A stretch of DNA of 64,000 nt from Paraburkholderia translucens. GTDB lineage: Bacteria; Pseudomonadota; Gammaproteobacteria; Burkholderiales; Burkholderiaceae. Shown in pieces: positions 1 to 8,978 of the stretch. The stretch lies in NCBI RefSeq assembly GCF_020881035.1, contig NZ_JAJITC010000006.1, positions 248,001 through 312,000 on the forward strand, written 5' to 3'. The translations under genes were made by a program, and so were the position numbers. Under the pieces are notes generated by a model. The model was not told the DNA's origin. It saw only the letters and a program-made list of their open reading frames with translations, and searched no databases. How positions within the stretch are numbered: position 1 is the first letter of the stretch; each line of letters begins with the position of its first letter.

Positions 1-1
1 G

Positions 2-331
2 GTGTTCTATCCTGGCCTGAAGAGCCATCCGCAATACGAGGTTGCACAGGCGCTGTTCAAGGGTGCGTCGTGGCTGTTGTCGTTCGAATTGCTCAACGCG
101 GATCGCATGATCGAAGTCGTCAACGCGCTCCAGCTACCGGTCAAGGCAACCGGTCTCGGCGACACGCGCACGCTGATCATTCCCGTCGCGCCGACGATCT
201 TTTTCGAAGCCGGGCCGCAAACGCGCAAGGCAATGGGAATTTCCGACGGCATGCTGCGGCTGTCCGCGGGCATTGAGGATATCGACGACCTGATCGCGGA
301 TTTCGCGCAAGCGCTGAAGCTCGCGGCGTAG
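2..331 (+). CDS. Cys/Met metabolism PLP-dependent enzyme, C-terminal part (5' end outside window)
   Basis: The frame is open from the first base and gives 109 residues, so only the C-terminal part of the enzyme is present. It opens with the YPGLKSHPQ motif and later has GLGDTRTLI, both typical of the C-terminal domain of the Cys/Met metabolism PLP family (cystathionine gamma-synthase, O-acetylhomoserine sulfhydrylase, methionine gamma-lyase). The ending (LRLSAGIEDIDDLI) is also standard for the family. These are cytosolic enzymes that form or cleave C-S bonds of homocysteine or cysteine precursors. The PLP lysine lies upstream of the window, so the exact reaction cannot be assigned. The family is clear; the substrate is unknown. 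Confidence 0.9.
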   Translation: MFYPGLKSHPQYEVAQALFKGASWLLSFELLNADRMIEVVNALQLPVKATGLGDTRTLIIPVAPTIFFEAGPQTRKAMGISDGMLRLSAGIEDIDDLIADFAQALKLAA

Positions 332-350
332 TTTTTCAGGCTTTGAAATT

Positions 351-382
351 TCGAGCGAGGCTGGTTTGCTGGCCTCGCTCGA
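351..382. terminator. Inverted repeat between convergent genes, terminator-like
   Basis: Bases 351-361 pair perfectly with 372-382 (11 bp, GC-rich) around a 10-base loop. It lies between the stop of the PLP enzyme (+) and the stop of the Nudix gene (-), where a shared terminator is expected. Neither side has a strong T run, so efficiency is uncertain. Confidence 0.55.
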
Positions 383-394
383 CAGCCGACGGGG

Positions 395-763
395 CTACTT
401 TTTGCGCCGTTGACTCATGAGATTCACGATGTCGATCGTCGGCGTGCTGGTCGTCAGGCGGGGAATGTCGTCGAGATGAAACCATCGGCATCTGGATATC
501 TCGTTGCTCGGGCGAGCTTTGGCGCGATTCGAGATCTCGCAGGCGAACACATGATGGTGCTTCTGTTTTCCACGGACGTTGAAGAGGTACTTGGCTGACT
601 TCCCGGAGAGTCGCGTTTCTTCCTTGAGTTCGCGAAGTGCCGCATCGAGGAGATGCTCCCCGCGCTTGAGAATCCCACCGGGCAGCGTCCACTTCGACTG
701 ACTACGTGCGACCAGGAGAATTCGCTTACCTCTGCGACAGACTACGGTGGCGCGCTTCTTCAA
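395..763 (-). CDS. Nudix hydrolase
   Basis: This is a 122-residue single-domain protein. The Nudix box is visible at residues 30-52: G30, E36, R44-E45, E48-E49, which supply the Mg-binding helix. The usual last glycine (position 51) is arginine. Such enzymes cleave nucleoside diphosphates linked to another moiety in the cytosol, and the substrate cannot be read from sequence. The start is TTG with GGGA 7 bases upstream; no ATG gives a better start. It is convergent with the PLP enzyme and shares the hairpin between them. The family is secure. Confidence 0.85.
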   Translation of the reverse strand: MKKRATVVCRRGKRILLVARSQSKWTLPGGILKRGEHLLDAALRELKEETRLSGKSAKYLFNVRGKQKHHHVFACEISNRAKARPSNEISRCRWFHLDDIPRLTTSTPTIDIVNLMSQRRKK

Positions 764-1067
764 ATCGAACTCCCACTCCGTTCACAGGCAATTTCCGTGG
801 CGCGCTCGATGCGCCAGCCTTTCGGGCAGTACCAGCACAGACATAGCTGGCTATCTTAATACACAAACGCGCGAAGTCGTCAATGTCGTGACGTCAGGAG
901 AGCGTGGACGCAACACCGAAAAGACGCACTTCATCGAATTGTCACAATCCACGAGGATTTTCCGGCAGTGCTGCGACACCCTGCTGTTCACGCAATTGGC
1001 GAATATTGCGTGAAGGTTCGTGTGCTAAGGTCTGGGTAAAACATTACTTGTCCGACCCGAGGCTGAA
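764..1067. other. Intergenic region with one strong inverted repeat
   Basis: These 304 bases separate the divergent Nudix and CHAD genes. Short frames exist in every direction but none has a Shine-Dalgarno sequence or a recognisable product. The only structured element seen is the inverted repeat at 987-1014, listed separately. Confidence 0.6.
987..1014. promoter_or_regulatory. Perfect 10-bp inverted repeat upstream of the CHAD gene
   Basis: TTCACGCAAT (987-996) and ATTGCGTGAA (1005-1014) are exact reverse complements with an 8-base spacer. The element ends 53 bases before the CHAD start. It could be a dimeric regulator operator (half-site centres 18 bases apart) or a leader hairpin. No T run follows, so it is not a classical terminator. 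Confidence 0.5.
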
Positions 1068-1979
1068 ATGGATATGGATGATGACTGGCGCTTGCCGCGG
1101 CCAATCGCTCTCTTCAAAATCGACCACCGGCCCCCGGGTTTATCACTTTTGAAGACGGGCTCTGTTGCAAGTACCTTCGCATCCCTGGTGACGCCGGTCG
1201 TAGCCGAGACAGTGCAAAAGGCCCGGGAACTCTCCGCGAACGGCGATGCTGAACATTTTCACCAGCTTCGCGTCGCGTTCAGAAAACTTCGAGCGCTGTA
1301 TTGGGCGTATTCACCCTACCTTGAAAAAGAAGCAACGGCGCAAGCAATCGAAGGGTTCAAACATCTCGCGGCAGTGGCAGGCGGAACACGTGACTGGGAT
1401 ATCGCAGGCGACTTGCTGAAGAAAGCTCAGGATTCGGACGCCTCGGTCGAGATGCTCGTGACCGCCGCACGCGAGAAGCGCGCACAGGCGGTGATGCATA
1501 GCCAGACGATGATCAGGAGCGACGACGTCGAAGCGTTCCTCAACGACGTCTTGCTTCGCGCGCAAACCACGCTGCAGTCGCGTTGCGACGACCTTCCTAT
1601 TCGGCCGTTCGCGAGAAGCCGCGTACTTCTTGCGCAGCGCGCGCTCCGAAAACGAAGCAGGCGTGCAACACGCGGCGAAGCCATTCACGAAGAAGATCTG
1701 CACGACGTTCGAAAGGCGGGCAAAAAGCTTCGGTACCTTCTCGAATTTTTTCAACCCATTATCAAAGGCGGACGCAGTCGCATCCTCAGGGAGTTGACGT
1801 CCGTGCAGAACGAGTTGGGCCAATTCAACGACATTGTGGCAAGCGCGAACCTTATCCGTAGCGCGTCGTTCGATGCGGTTCCGCCCGAGGTCGTGCAGAA
1901 ATCGCTTCAATGGTTAGAAGAACAGAAATGCCTGCGAATGCGCGCAGCATCACGTCGAGTACGAGCCATTGCCAGTTGA
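1068..1979 (+). CDS. CHAD domain-containing protein
   Basis: The protein has 303 residues and consists mainly of one CHAD domain (conserved histidine alpha-helical domain). Two signature segments are seen: HQLRVAFRKLRALYW near residue 65 and HDVRKAGKKLRYLLEFF near residue 210, the paired basic helices of the fold. CHAD proteins bind polyphosphate through these conserved His/Arg/Lys residues and often sit on polyphosphate granules. No CYTH (triphosphatase) domain is fused here. ATG is preceded by GAGG at 5-base spacing. It stands alone on its strand behind the inverted repeat at 987-1014. There is no signal peptide, so it should be cytosolic. Confidence 0.85.
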   Translation: MDMDDDWRLPRPIALFKIDHRPPGLSLLKTGSVASTFASLVTPVVAETVQKARELSANGDAEHFHQLRVAFRKLRALYWAYSPYLEKEATAQAIEGFKHLAAVAGGTRDWDIAGDLLKKAQDSDASVEMLVTAAREKRAQAVMHSQTMIRSDDVEAFLNDVLLRAQTTLQSRCDDLPIRPFARSRVLLAQRALRKRSRRATRGEAIHEEDLHDVRKAGKKLRYLLEFFQPIIKGGRSRILRELTSVQNELGQFNDIVASANLIRSASFDAVPPEVVQKSLQWLEEQKCLRMRAASRRVRAIAS

Positions 1980-2191
1980 GCGGGCGAGAGCTGGCGACTC
2001 GCTATCACTGGCCCTACGCAATTGAAAGATTGTCGTATCGGATTGTATGTTTCGTCATGTGACCGGCAAGAATTATTCTTATCAGCGCCTCGGAATCGTC
2101 ATCGTGACGCTCTACGTTCCTTCCTTGTAACACGCGGTAAGCAATTGCGGAGGCACTCGTTCCGCTATGCGAACGAGCAAGGAAGTGAACC

Positions 2192-4171
2192 ATGTCATTG
2201 GAGAGCGCCATGAGCCAGCGATCGAGATCGAGCCTTCACCTGCCGCCGATTCCAACCCTATGTGCTGCGATTGCACTGGCGTTTGGAACGACGTTCTATT
2301 GCGCTGTTGCAGACAGCCAGTCACAACCGCCAAAGGATCCCTCTTCGGCGACAGCGACGCCGATCCAGCACGTCATCATTATCGTTGGCGAGAACCGAAC
2401 GTTCGATCACGTGTTCGGCGCCTATCAACCGCGAGGACACGAGACCGTCTCGAACCTGTTATCCAAAGGCATCATCAAGGCGGATGGCGCGCCCGGACCA
2501 AACTTTTGGCTCGCCGCGCAATACACGGCGAAGGCGAACAATCCGTCACGGTTCGAGCCGAGTCCCGGATCGAAGCAGCCCTACCCGGTATTGCCCGCGC
2601 CGAACACGGGCTCGGCACCGTCCGCTGCCAGCGATGCGAGCCCGCCCCCATTCGCGACACTCGCAGCCGCGCAGGCGGCCGAAGGCTCCGCTCTCGATCC
2701 GCGCGATCTTTTTCATTTGACAACAGGGGCAACGGGGCTCCCGAACGACGTGCCCGACACTCGTTTCGGGTCGAACCTCTACAACTTGCCTAACGGGCCT
2801 TATCAGATCTCGCGGGTCGGACCGAACTACGACCAGTATATGAATAGCCCCGTGCATCGCTTCTACCAGAATTGGCAGCAGGCCGACTGCAACATGAGTC
2901 ATGCGACGTTCGATAATCCGAGCGGTTGCAAAATGGATCTGTTCGCATGGGTCGAGGTCACCGTAGGCGCCGGGTCGAACGGTAAGCCGCAACCGGCCAA
3001 CTTCAACGATCAGTCGACCAACGAGGGCGCGACGGCCCTGGGGTTCTATAACGTCAACAGCGGCGACATGCGGTATTTCACGGCACTGGCGCGGCATTTC
3101 ACCATCAGCGACAACTATCACCAGCCGGTAATGGGTGGTACGGGCGCGAATAGCATCATGATCGGTACGGCGGACGCGCTCTATTACACCGACGGCAACG
3201 GCAATGCGGCAACGCCGCCTCAAAACGAGATCGAGAACCCGCGGCCGCTGCGAGGCACCAACAACTGGTATACGCAGGACGGCTATTCGGGCGGCACATA
3301 TAGCAATTGTTCCGACTCGAAACAACCCGGTGTGGGAGCAATTCGCCACTATCTAGGCACACTGCCATATCACCCCGATCCGAATTGTGCGGCCAATACG
3401 TACTATCTCCTGAACAATTACAACCCGGGCTACAACGGGGACGGCTCCGTCAATAAGAGTTCCTTCACCATTCCTCCCTCGCCCGTGCGCACAATCGCCG
3501 ATACTCTGCTCGCAAGGGACATCTCATGGAAGTACTACGGCGAAGGGTGGACCACGTTCGCGGCCAATTCACCAACCAGCGTCTACTGCAATATCTGCAA
3601 TCCGTTTCTGTACGAAACGGCAATCATGACCGATCCGGCGCTGGTCGCGGCGCATCTGCAGGACACGCCTAACCTGTATTCCGATATCGCAAACGGCACT
3701 TTGCCCGCGGTCTCTTTTGTGAAGCCCGGCGGCTTGCTCGATGGACACCCGGCGTCCTCGAAGTTCGGTCTTTACGAGGGCTTTGTCCGCAAGATCGTCG
3801 ATTCCGTTCAGGCGAACCCTGCGCTATGGGCGTCGACCGCGATCTTCATTACGACCGACGAGGGAGGCGGCTACTATGATTCCGGCTATATTCAGCCGCT
3901 CGACTTCTTCGGCGATGGGCCGCGCATTCCGTTGATCGTCGTTTCACCGTATTCCCGCGGAGGTCACGTCGTACATGAATATTCGGATCACGTGTCGCTC
4001 CTCAAATTCATTGAACGCAACTGGTCGCTGGGACCGATTACCTCGCGCAGCCGCGACAATCTTCCCGATCCGGTTCAGCTGTCGTCCAATCCGTATGTGC
4101 CCGTCAACGCACCGGCGCTCGACGATCTCTTCAGCGCATTTCAGTTCCGATCGGAAAGTTCGAGGCGTTAG
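2192..4171 (+). CDS. Secreted phosphoesterase (acid phosphatase/phospholipase C family)
   Basis: The 659-residue protein belongs to the PF04185 phosphoesterase family that includes AcpA-type acid phosphatases and non-haemolytic phospholipases C. An N-terminal hydrophobic segment (about residues 22-40) ending near AVADS looks like a signal peptide, so it is probably periplasmic or secreted. GENRTFDHVFG (about residue 65) is the family metal/nucleophile motif. TTDEGGGYYD and the SPYSRGGHVVHEYSDH segment near the C-terminus are the other metal-site regions. Two starts are possible: ATG 2192 with GGAAG 6 bases upstream (chosen), or ATG 2210. An inverted repeat (2156-2162/2171-2177) lies just before the Shine-Dalgarno. 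The family is clear; phosphate ester or phospholipid preference is open. Confidence 0.85.
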   Translation: MSLESAMSQRSRSSLHLPPIPTLCAAIALAFGTTFYCAVADSQSQPPKDPSSATATPIQHVIIIVGENRTFDHVFGAYQPRGHETVSNLLSKGIIKADGAPGPNFWLAAQYTAKANNPSRFEPSPGSKQPYPVLPAPNTGSAPSAASDASPPPFATLAAAQAAEGSALDPRDLFHLTTGATGLPNDVPDTRFGSNLYNLPNGPYQISRVGPNYDQYMNSPVHRFYQNWQQADCNMSHATFDNPSGCKMDLFAWVEVTVGAGSNGKPQPANFNDQSTNEGATALGFYNVNSGDMRYFTALARHFTISDNYHQPVMGGTGANSIMIGTADALYYTDGNGNAATPPQNEIENPRPLRGTNNWYTQDGYSGGTYSNCSDSKQPGVGAIRHYLGTLPYHPDPNCAANTYYLLNNYNPGYNGDGSVNKSSFTIPPSPVRTIADTLLARDISWKYYGEGWTTFAANSPTSVYCNICNPFLYETAIMTDPALVAAHLQDTPNLYSDIANGTLPAVSFVKPGGLLDGHPASSKFGLYEGFVRKIVDSVQANPALWASTAIFITTDEGGGYYDSGYIQPLDFFGDGPRIPLIVVSPYSRGGHVVHEYSDHVSLLKFIERNWSLGPITSRSRDNLPDPVQLSSNPYVPVNAPALDDLFSAFQFRSESSRR

Positions 4172-4399
4172 GCGATGCCGACTAAGCGCCTCATGATTCG
4201 AGATTCAACGCCGAAATCAGCCGTTCGCGCCTTCCAGCACGGTAGTCTTGCCGAAGTGCTTGGCGACCACGATCGGCTTACCGCGCACGAACTTGACGTA
4301 TCGCACGACGGCGCCGCGAAATAAACTCTTCGACGCAGGAATAACCGCCGCACCCTCCGCGTTCAATGGGCATATCGGCTCTGAACAAGGAGTACGGCC

Positions 4400-5593
4400 A
4401 TGAAGTCTCTCCTCGCTGGGTTCGGCGCCGTGACATCCGGCGCGGCAATCGCGATTCTCGCTTCGTGCGGCGGCGGTGGTGGCGATAGCGGCGGCGGTTC
4501 GAGCAATCCGAGCCCGCCCGCCGTGTCGTCGTTCAATGTGACGGCCCTCGTCTCGGATGGCGCAGTGGCCGCCGCGCACGCTGACGCGAACCTGAAAAAC
4601 CCTTGGGGCGTCGTCTTCAATCCGCAAGGCTTCGTCTGGGTTGCGGACAACGGCACCAATGTCGCGACGCTCTATGACGGCAACGGTGTGCCCCAATCGC
4701 TGATCGTCACGATCCCTCCCGGCAGGAACGGTGCGGCATCGCCCACGGGCATCGTCTTCAACGGCACACAAAGCTTCACCGTCAAGAAAAACGGCAATTC
4801 CGGCACCGCTGCATTCATCTTCGCGGGCGAGGGCGGCACCATCACCGCATGGGCGCCCACCGTCGGGCCGACCAATGCGTTCGTCATGTACGACGACGGC
4901 GCGGGAGGCGCGGTGTACAAGGGTCTCGCGCTCGCCGCGATGAACGGCAACAACTTTCTTTACGCGACCGACTTCCATAACAACAAGATCGACGTCTTCG
5001 ACACCACCTTTACCAAGGTTGCAATGCCGGGCGCTTTCAAAGACCCGGCGATTCCGGCCGGGTTCGCGCCATTCGGCATTCGGGCGATCGGCTCGAATCT
5101 GTTCGTCACCTACGCGATGCAGGACGCGGCGAAGCACGACGACGTCGCGGGCGCGGGACTCGGCATGGTGGATGTCTACGACACGGCGGGCAACCTGAAG
5201 CAACGCTTCGCGACCGGTGCCCCGCTAAACGCGCCTTGGGGCATAGCGCAGGCACCCGCTAACTTCGGCTCGATGAGCGGGGCGATACTGATCGCCAACT
5301 TCGGCGATGGCACGATCAATGCGCTCGACGCAGCGAGCGGTCATTCGATGGGACCGCTCACTGGAGCGAACGGCGCGACGATCGTCGAACCCGGCGTATG
5401 GGGCATCGCGTTCGGAAACGACCTCAGCAATCAGCCATCCAATACGCTGTTCTTCGCTGCGGGTCCGAATGCCGAAGCCGATGGTGTTTACGGAAGAATC
5501 GATCTGAATACGACGACGAGCGCCGGGACGAACCCCGGCTCGGGTTCGGGTTCTGGCACAAGCTCGGGCGGAGGAATGGGCATGGGCATGTAG
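4400..5593 (+). CDS. TIGR03118 family lipoprotein (beta-propeller-like)
   Basis: The protein has 397 residues. The N-terminus is a lipoprotein signal with the lipobox LASC at about residues 21-24, followed by a Gly/Ser linker. The body repeats NHL-like blades (NPWGVVFNP, NAPWGIAQAP, VWVADNGTN, ILIANFGDG), matching the uncharacterised TIGR03118 family of extracytoplasmic propellers. The C-terminus is a low-complexity Gly/Ser tail ending in a Met-Gly repeat, common in this family. ATG follows AAGGAG at about 8 bases. No partner gene is evident, and its biological role is unknown. Confidence 0.8.
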   Translation: MKSLLAGFGAVTSGAAIAILASCGGGGGDSGGGSSNPSPPAVSSFNVTALVSDGAVAAAHADANLKNPWGVVFNPQGFVWVADNGTNVATLYDGNGVPQSLIVTIPPGRNGAASPTGIVFNGTQSFTVKKNGNSGTAAFIFAGEGGTITAWAPTVGPTNAFVMYDDGAGGAVYKGLALAAMNGNNFLYATDFHNNKIDVFDTTFTKVAMPGAFKDPAIPAGFAPFGIRAIGSNLFVTYAMQDAAKHDDVAGAGLGMVDVYDTAGNLKQRFATGAPLNAPWGIAQAPANFGSMSGAILIANFGDGTINALDAASGHSMGPLTGANGATIVEPGVWGIAFGNDLSNQPSNTLFFAAGPNAEADGVYGRIDLNTTTSAGTNPGSGSGSGTSSGGGMGMGM

Positions 5594-5722
5594 CGCTGCT
5601 CGCAAAGCGGACATCTACGCACCTCCCGCTTGCTACACTACGTACAGAGGCCGCCGGCACTTGCGCGGGGCGCATTGAAGCGCCCGCGACGTAACTTTGC
5701 AAAAGAGAGGACAAGCAAGCAC

Positions 5723-6718
5723 ATGACGCTTTCGACGAGAAAATTTGGCCGTACCGGCTGGAACGTGTCGGAGATCGGTTTTGGGGCGTGGGCAATCGGC
5801 GGTGCGTGGGGCAGTGTCGCGGAAGACGACGCCAAGGCCGCGCTGAACGCCGCGCTCGATGGCGGCGTCACGTTCATTGACACGGCCGACGTCTACGGAG
5901 ACGGTCGCTCGGAACGGATCATCCGGGACGTGCTGCGGCAACGAGGCGGCGAGCGTCCCATCGTCGCAACCAAGCTTGGGCGCCGACTCGATCCGCATGT
6001 GACCAGCGGTTACCTGAACAAGCGTGAGCTCGAAGGTTTCATCGACCGGAGTCGCTCGAACCTCGGTGTCGATACGCTCGACCTCGTTCAACTGCATTGC
6101 CCGCCGACGGAGGTTTATTACCGTCCCGAAGTGTTCGAGGCCATGGACGAATTCGTCGCCGACGGCAAGATCCGCTACTACGGCGTGTCGGTCGAAAAGG
6201 TGGAAGAGGCGCTAAAGGCGATCGAATTTCCGAACGTGGTTTCGGTGCAGATCATCTACAACATGTTCCGTCAACGTCCCGCCGATCTGTTCTTCAAAGA
6301 GGCGCAAAAGAAAGACGTGGCGGTCATCGCGCGCGTGCCTCTGGCGAGCGGCATGCTCACGGGCAAGATGTCCGCTGATTCGACTTTCGCGTCGGACGAC
6401 CATCGCGCGTTCAATCGGCATGGCGAGGCGTTCGACGTCGGCGAGACGTTTTCCGGCGTGCCCTACGACATCGCGTTGAAAGCGGTCGACGAACTGCGCG
6501 CCCTCGTGCCGGCGGACGCCTCCATGGCGCAACTGGCGCTGCGCTGGATCCTGATGGAGGAGGCCGTCTCCGTCATCATCCCTGGCAGTAAAAACGCTGC
6601 CCAGTCGGCGTCAAACGCCTCGGCCGCAAACCTCGCGCCGCTGTCCGATGAGGTCATGCAACGCGTGCGGGAAATCTACCAGCGCCTTATAGCGCCTCAC
6701 GTCCACCAGCGCTGGTAA
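5723..6718 (+). CDS. Aldo/keto reductase
   Basis: This 331-residue enzyme has the N-terminal signature RKFGRTGWNVSEIGFGAW of the AKR family, with FIDTADVYGDGRSE (catalytic Asp/Tyr region) near residue 50 and VSVIIPGSKN near the C-terminus for NADP(H) binding. It should reduce carbonyl substrates in the cytosol. The frame extends upstream to 5630, but ATG 5723 matches the family N-terminus and has a purine-rich GAGAGG upstream. It is convergent with the alcohol dehydrogenase gene. The substrate is unknown. Confidence 0.85.
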   Translation: MTLSTRKFGRTGWNVSEIGFGAWAIGGAWGSVAEDDAKAALNAALDGGVTFIDTADVYGDGRSERIIRDVLRQRGGERPIVATKLGRRLDPHVTSGYLNKRELEGFIDRSRSNLGVDTLDLVQLHCPPTEVYYRPEVFEAMDEFVADGKIRYYGVSVEKVEEALKAIEFPNVVSVQIIYNMFRQRPADLFFKEAQKKDVAVIARVPLASGMLTGKMSADSTFASDDHRAFNRHGEAFDVGETFSGVPYDIALKAVDELRALVPADASMAQLALRWILMEEAVSVIIPGSKNAAQSASNASAANLAPLSDEVMQRVREIYQRLIAPHVHQRW

Positions 6719-6842
6719 AAAGGCCCGGGGTGAATCGACGGGCGCGTAACGGGTCATGCAGAGCTCGATCAAGCGCAGTCTGTCGGCATTTTTGCTCCGA
6801 CACAGCGACCTGGCAAACGCGGGGGAGTTTAGTGACGCGAGG

Positions 6843-7868
6843 TCAATCGAACGTCAAAACCATTCTGCCGTTGACATTTCCATTGCGCAGGTCGGTGAAG
6901 ACCGTGTTGATGTTGTCGAGCCGCTCGCGCTGGATATGGGCGCGCACCTTGCCTTCCGCGGCGAAGTCCAGCGACTCCTGCAAATCTCGCCGCGTTCCCA
7001 CGATCGAACCGCGCACGGTGATGCCGTTCAGCACCGTCGAGAAGATAGGCAGAGGAAAATCGCCCGGCGGCAGGCCGTTAAGGGAAACTGTCCCACCGCG
7101 GCGCACCATGCCGAGGGCCTGCGCGAAGGCGCTGCGCGAGACCGCGGTGACGAGCACGCCGTGCGCGCCGCCAATTTCCTTCTGGATGATGGCGGCGGGA
7201 TCGGCCTTGGACGCGTCGATAGCGAGATGCGCGCCGAGTTCGCGCGCGAGCGCGAGCTTGTCCTCGCTCACGTCGACAGCGACCACGTGAAGTCCCATCG
7301 CGATCGCATATTGCACAGCCACGTGGCCGAGACCGCCAATGCCTGAAATCGCCAGCCATTGCCCTGGCCGCGTATCGGTCACGCGGATACCTTTGTAGAC
7401 CGTAACGCCCGCGCAGAGAATCGGCGCGATTTCGTCGAAGGCGATCTGCTGCGGCAGGTGTCCGACGTAGTTGGGATCGGCAAGCACGTATTCGGCATAC
7501 GCGCCGTTTACGGAATAGCCGGTGTTCTGTTGCCTATGGCAAAGCGTTTCCCAGCCGCTCTGGCAATGTTCGCAGTAACCGCAAGCGGTATAGAGCCACG
7601 GCACGCCAACTCGGTCGCCTTCCTTGACGTTCGTGACGCCGCTGCCTGCCGCCGCGACGAAGCCCACACCTTCGTGGCCGGGGATGAATGGCAGCGTCGG
7701 CTTGACGGGCCAGTCGCCGTCGGCAGCGTGCAGGTCCGTGTGGCACACGCCGGACGCCTTGATACTGACCAGAATTTGTCCCGGCCCTGGCGTGGGTACG
7801 GGCACTTCTTCAATGCGAAGCGGTTCCCTAAAGGCATGCACGACGGCCGCTTTCATCGACTGAGCCAT
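6843..7868 (-). CDS. adhP: Zinc-dependent alcohol dehydrogenase
   Basis: With 341 residues it has the length of the AdhP type. Catalytic zinc ligands are C42 (GVCHTDLH) and H65-E66 (GHEGVG). The structural zinc site is C96, C99, C102 and C110. [11 protein letters not shown] is the NAD-binding Rossmann motif. It oxidises short-chain primary alcohols to aldehydes, or the reverse, in the cytosol. The frame can be read from 7922, but ATG 7868 has AAGGAGA at about 8 bases and gives the family N-terminus. The gene symbol rests on similarity of the N-terminal motifs to E. coli AdhP. Confidence 0.88.
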   Translation of the reverse strand: MAQSMKAAVVHAFREPLRIEEVPVPTPGPGQILVSIKASGVCHTDLHAADGDWPVKPTLPFIPGHEGVGFVAAAGSGVTNVKEGDRVGVPWLYTACGYCEHCQSGWETLCHRQQNTGYSVNGAYAEYVLADPNYVGHLPQQIAFDEIAPILCAGVTVYKGIRVTDTRPGQWLAISGIGGLGHVAVQYAIAMGLHVVAVDVSEDKLALARELGAHLAIDASKADPAAIIQKEIGGAHGVLVTAVSRSAFAQALGMVRRGGTVSLNGLPPGDFPLPIFSTVLNGITVRGSIVGTRRDLQESLDFAAEGKVRAHIQRERLDNINTVFTDLRNGNVNGRMVLTFD

Positions 7869-8076
7869 GAGAGAGTCTCCTTGGGCGTTGGCAGTGCTGC
7901 CAGTATTCGCGTCCTGGGGCAAAGCGACTTGACGTACATCAACGGAGGCGTCGAAAGCGTGAAACCAGCATCAGCACCCAATTTTCCTGGCTGTCCCAGC
8001 GAGCTGCCTAGGTTTTTGAATGGGGCTGCCCGGATTGGGTCTATGATGGAAGCACTAGCATGCGCAGGAGCATATC

Positions 8077-8265
8077 GTGCCCTCCCATCCATCTGCTGCG
8101 CCGACTGACAGACCTTCTCGCGACCCGGCGCATTCCCCGTCCAGGACGGGCGCCAAGACCGGCTCACGAGGGCCGGCAAAACCTGGCAAAGAAGAACTTC
8201 CCGACGCCGCCTCCGCGGAGCCTGTCCCTCACGAGCATCTGCCAGTCCGAAGCGACGACAACTGA
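8077..8265 (+). CDS. Possible small disordered protein
   Basis: A GTG codon at 8077 is preceded by AGGAG with an ideal 6-base gap, opening a frame of 62 residues. The product is hydrophilic, rich in Pro, Ser, Ala and charged residues, with no Cys, signal peptide or known motif. It would be an unstructured protein. Its only support is the ribosome binding site and its place upstream of the stress protein gene, so it may be spurious. Confidence 0.35.
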   Translation: MPSHPSAAPTDRPSRDPAHSPSRTGAKTGSRGPAKPGKEELPDAASAEPVPHEHLPVRSDDN

Positions 8266-8319
8266 CTTCGCGCCGACACTACGAAGCGGAAGAACGGTTA
8301 GGGTTCGATCAAGGCATAT

Positions 8320-8335
8320 TCCGGTCCGAACCGGA
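8320..8335 (+). promoter_or_regulatory. Hairpin in the leader of the universal stress gene
   Basis: TCCGGT (8320-8325) and ACCGGA (8330-8335) form a 6-bp stem with a 4-base loop, immediately upstream of the AGGA Shine-Dalgarno at 8337. Such a position could influence translation initiation or mRNA stability. A protein-binding palindrome is the alternative. Confidence 0.4.
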
Positions 8336-8347
8336 CAGGAGCAGATC

Positions 8348-8833
8348 ATGCAGAACGTCCTGGCAGGTTATGACGGGTCGCCTTCTGCGCGACAGGCGGT
8401 TGCTTTTGCAGTCGATCTCGCCAAACGTTTTGACGCGCGCCTCCATGTGCTCGTCGTGGCCCGCGCGCCGGATTGGGGCGCGATAGAACTGGAAAGACAC
8501 GAACTGGTCCAGCACGAGTTGCGCCATGCCAACAAGGTCCTCGCCGACCTCAAGGCGACGCTCGCCGCCGATGGCGAACACCCCGACTTCGATCTCGTCG
8601 TAGGGCAGCCCGCGAAGGAAATCGTACTCTACGCAGAGCAGCATCAGATCGATCATCTTGTCGTTGGGCATCGCGGTCATACGCCGTTCGATCGCTGGCT
8701 GATCGGCTCGGTTGCCCGTCAGGTGCTCGCCTATGCACCATGCGCTGTCACAATCGTGCGCGATCCCGCGATGGTCAGAAAACGCCGCGCGAAGGCTGAG
8801 CACCAATCGACAGACGAAATTCCGTCTGTATGA
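8348..8833 (+). CDS. Universal stress protein (UspA family)
   Basis: This 161-residue single-domain protein starts NVLAGYDGSPSARQA, the first strand and loop of the Usp fold. It ends with VGHRGHTPFDRWLIGSVARQVLAYAPCAVTIVR, in which the G-x2-G-x9-G(S) ATP-binding pattern is recognisable. Usp proteins are cytosolic, usually dimeric, and induced by stress. The frame runs upstream to 8060, but ATG 8348 has AGGA at 7 bases and matches the family start. The gene is monocistronic. Confidence 0.9.
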   Translation: MQNVLAGYDGSPSARQAVAFAVDLAKRFDARLHVLVVARAPDWGAIELERHELVQHELRHANKVLADLKATLAADGEHPDFDLVVGQPAKEIVLYAEQHQIDHLVVGHRGHTPFDRWLIGSVARQVLAYAPCAVTIVRDPAMVRKRRAKAEHQSTDEIPSV

Positions 8834-8978
8834 ACGCCGCAACCGGGCAGCGGAAAGAACGCAGTCCCTACCCTGTCCATCGACGCGACAGGTAACTGCA
8901 AGCAACCTATGAGTCTTGCCTCTCCACTCGCGGCGTGACGTTTCTGACGAGCTCGATGTGTTACGACCCGCTGCGCGG

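Larger units (their letters stand above)
7869..8347. other. Intergenic region between divergent adhP and universal stress gene
   Basis: These 479 bases hold a possible small gene (8077-8265) and a leader hairpin (8320-8335), both listed separately. Nothing else is recognisable; other frames lack ribosome binding sites. Confidence 0.6.

Noticed and set aside
4346..5203. The upstream part of the 328-codon antisense frame over the TIGR03118 gene
   Set aside because: Shadow of the lipoprotein gene; only its last 40 or so codons, outside that gene, look unusual and are reported separately.
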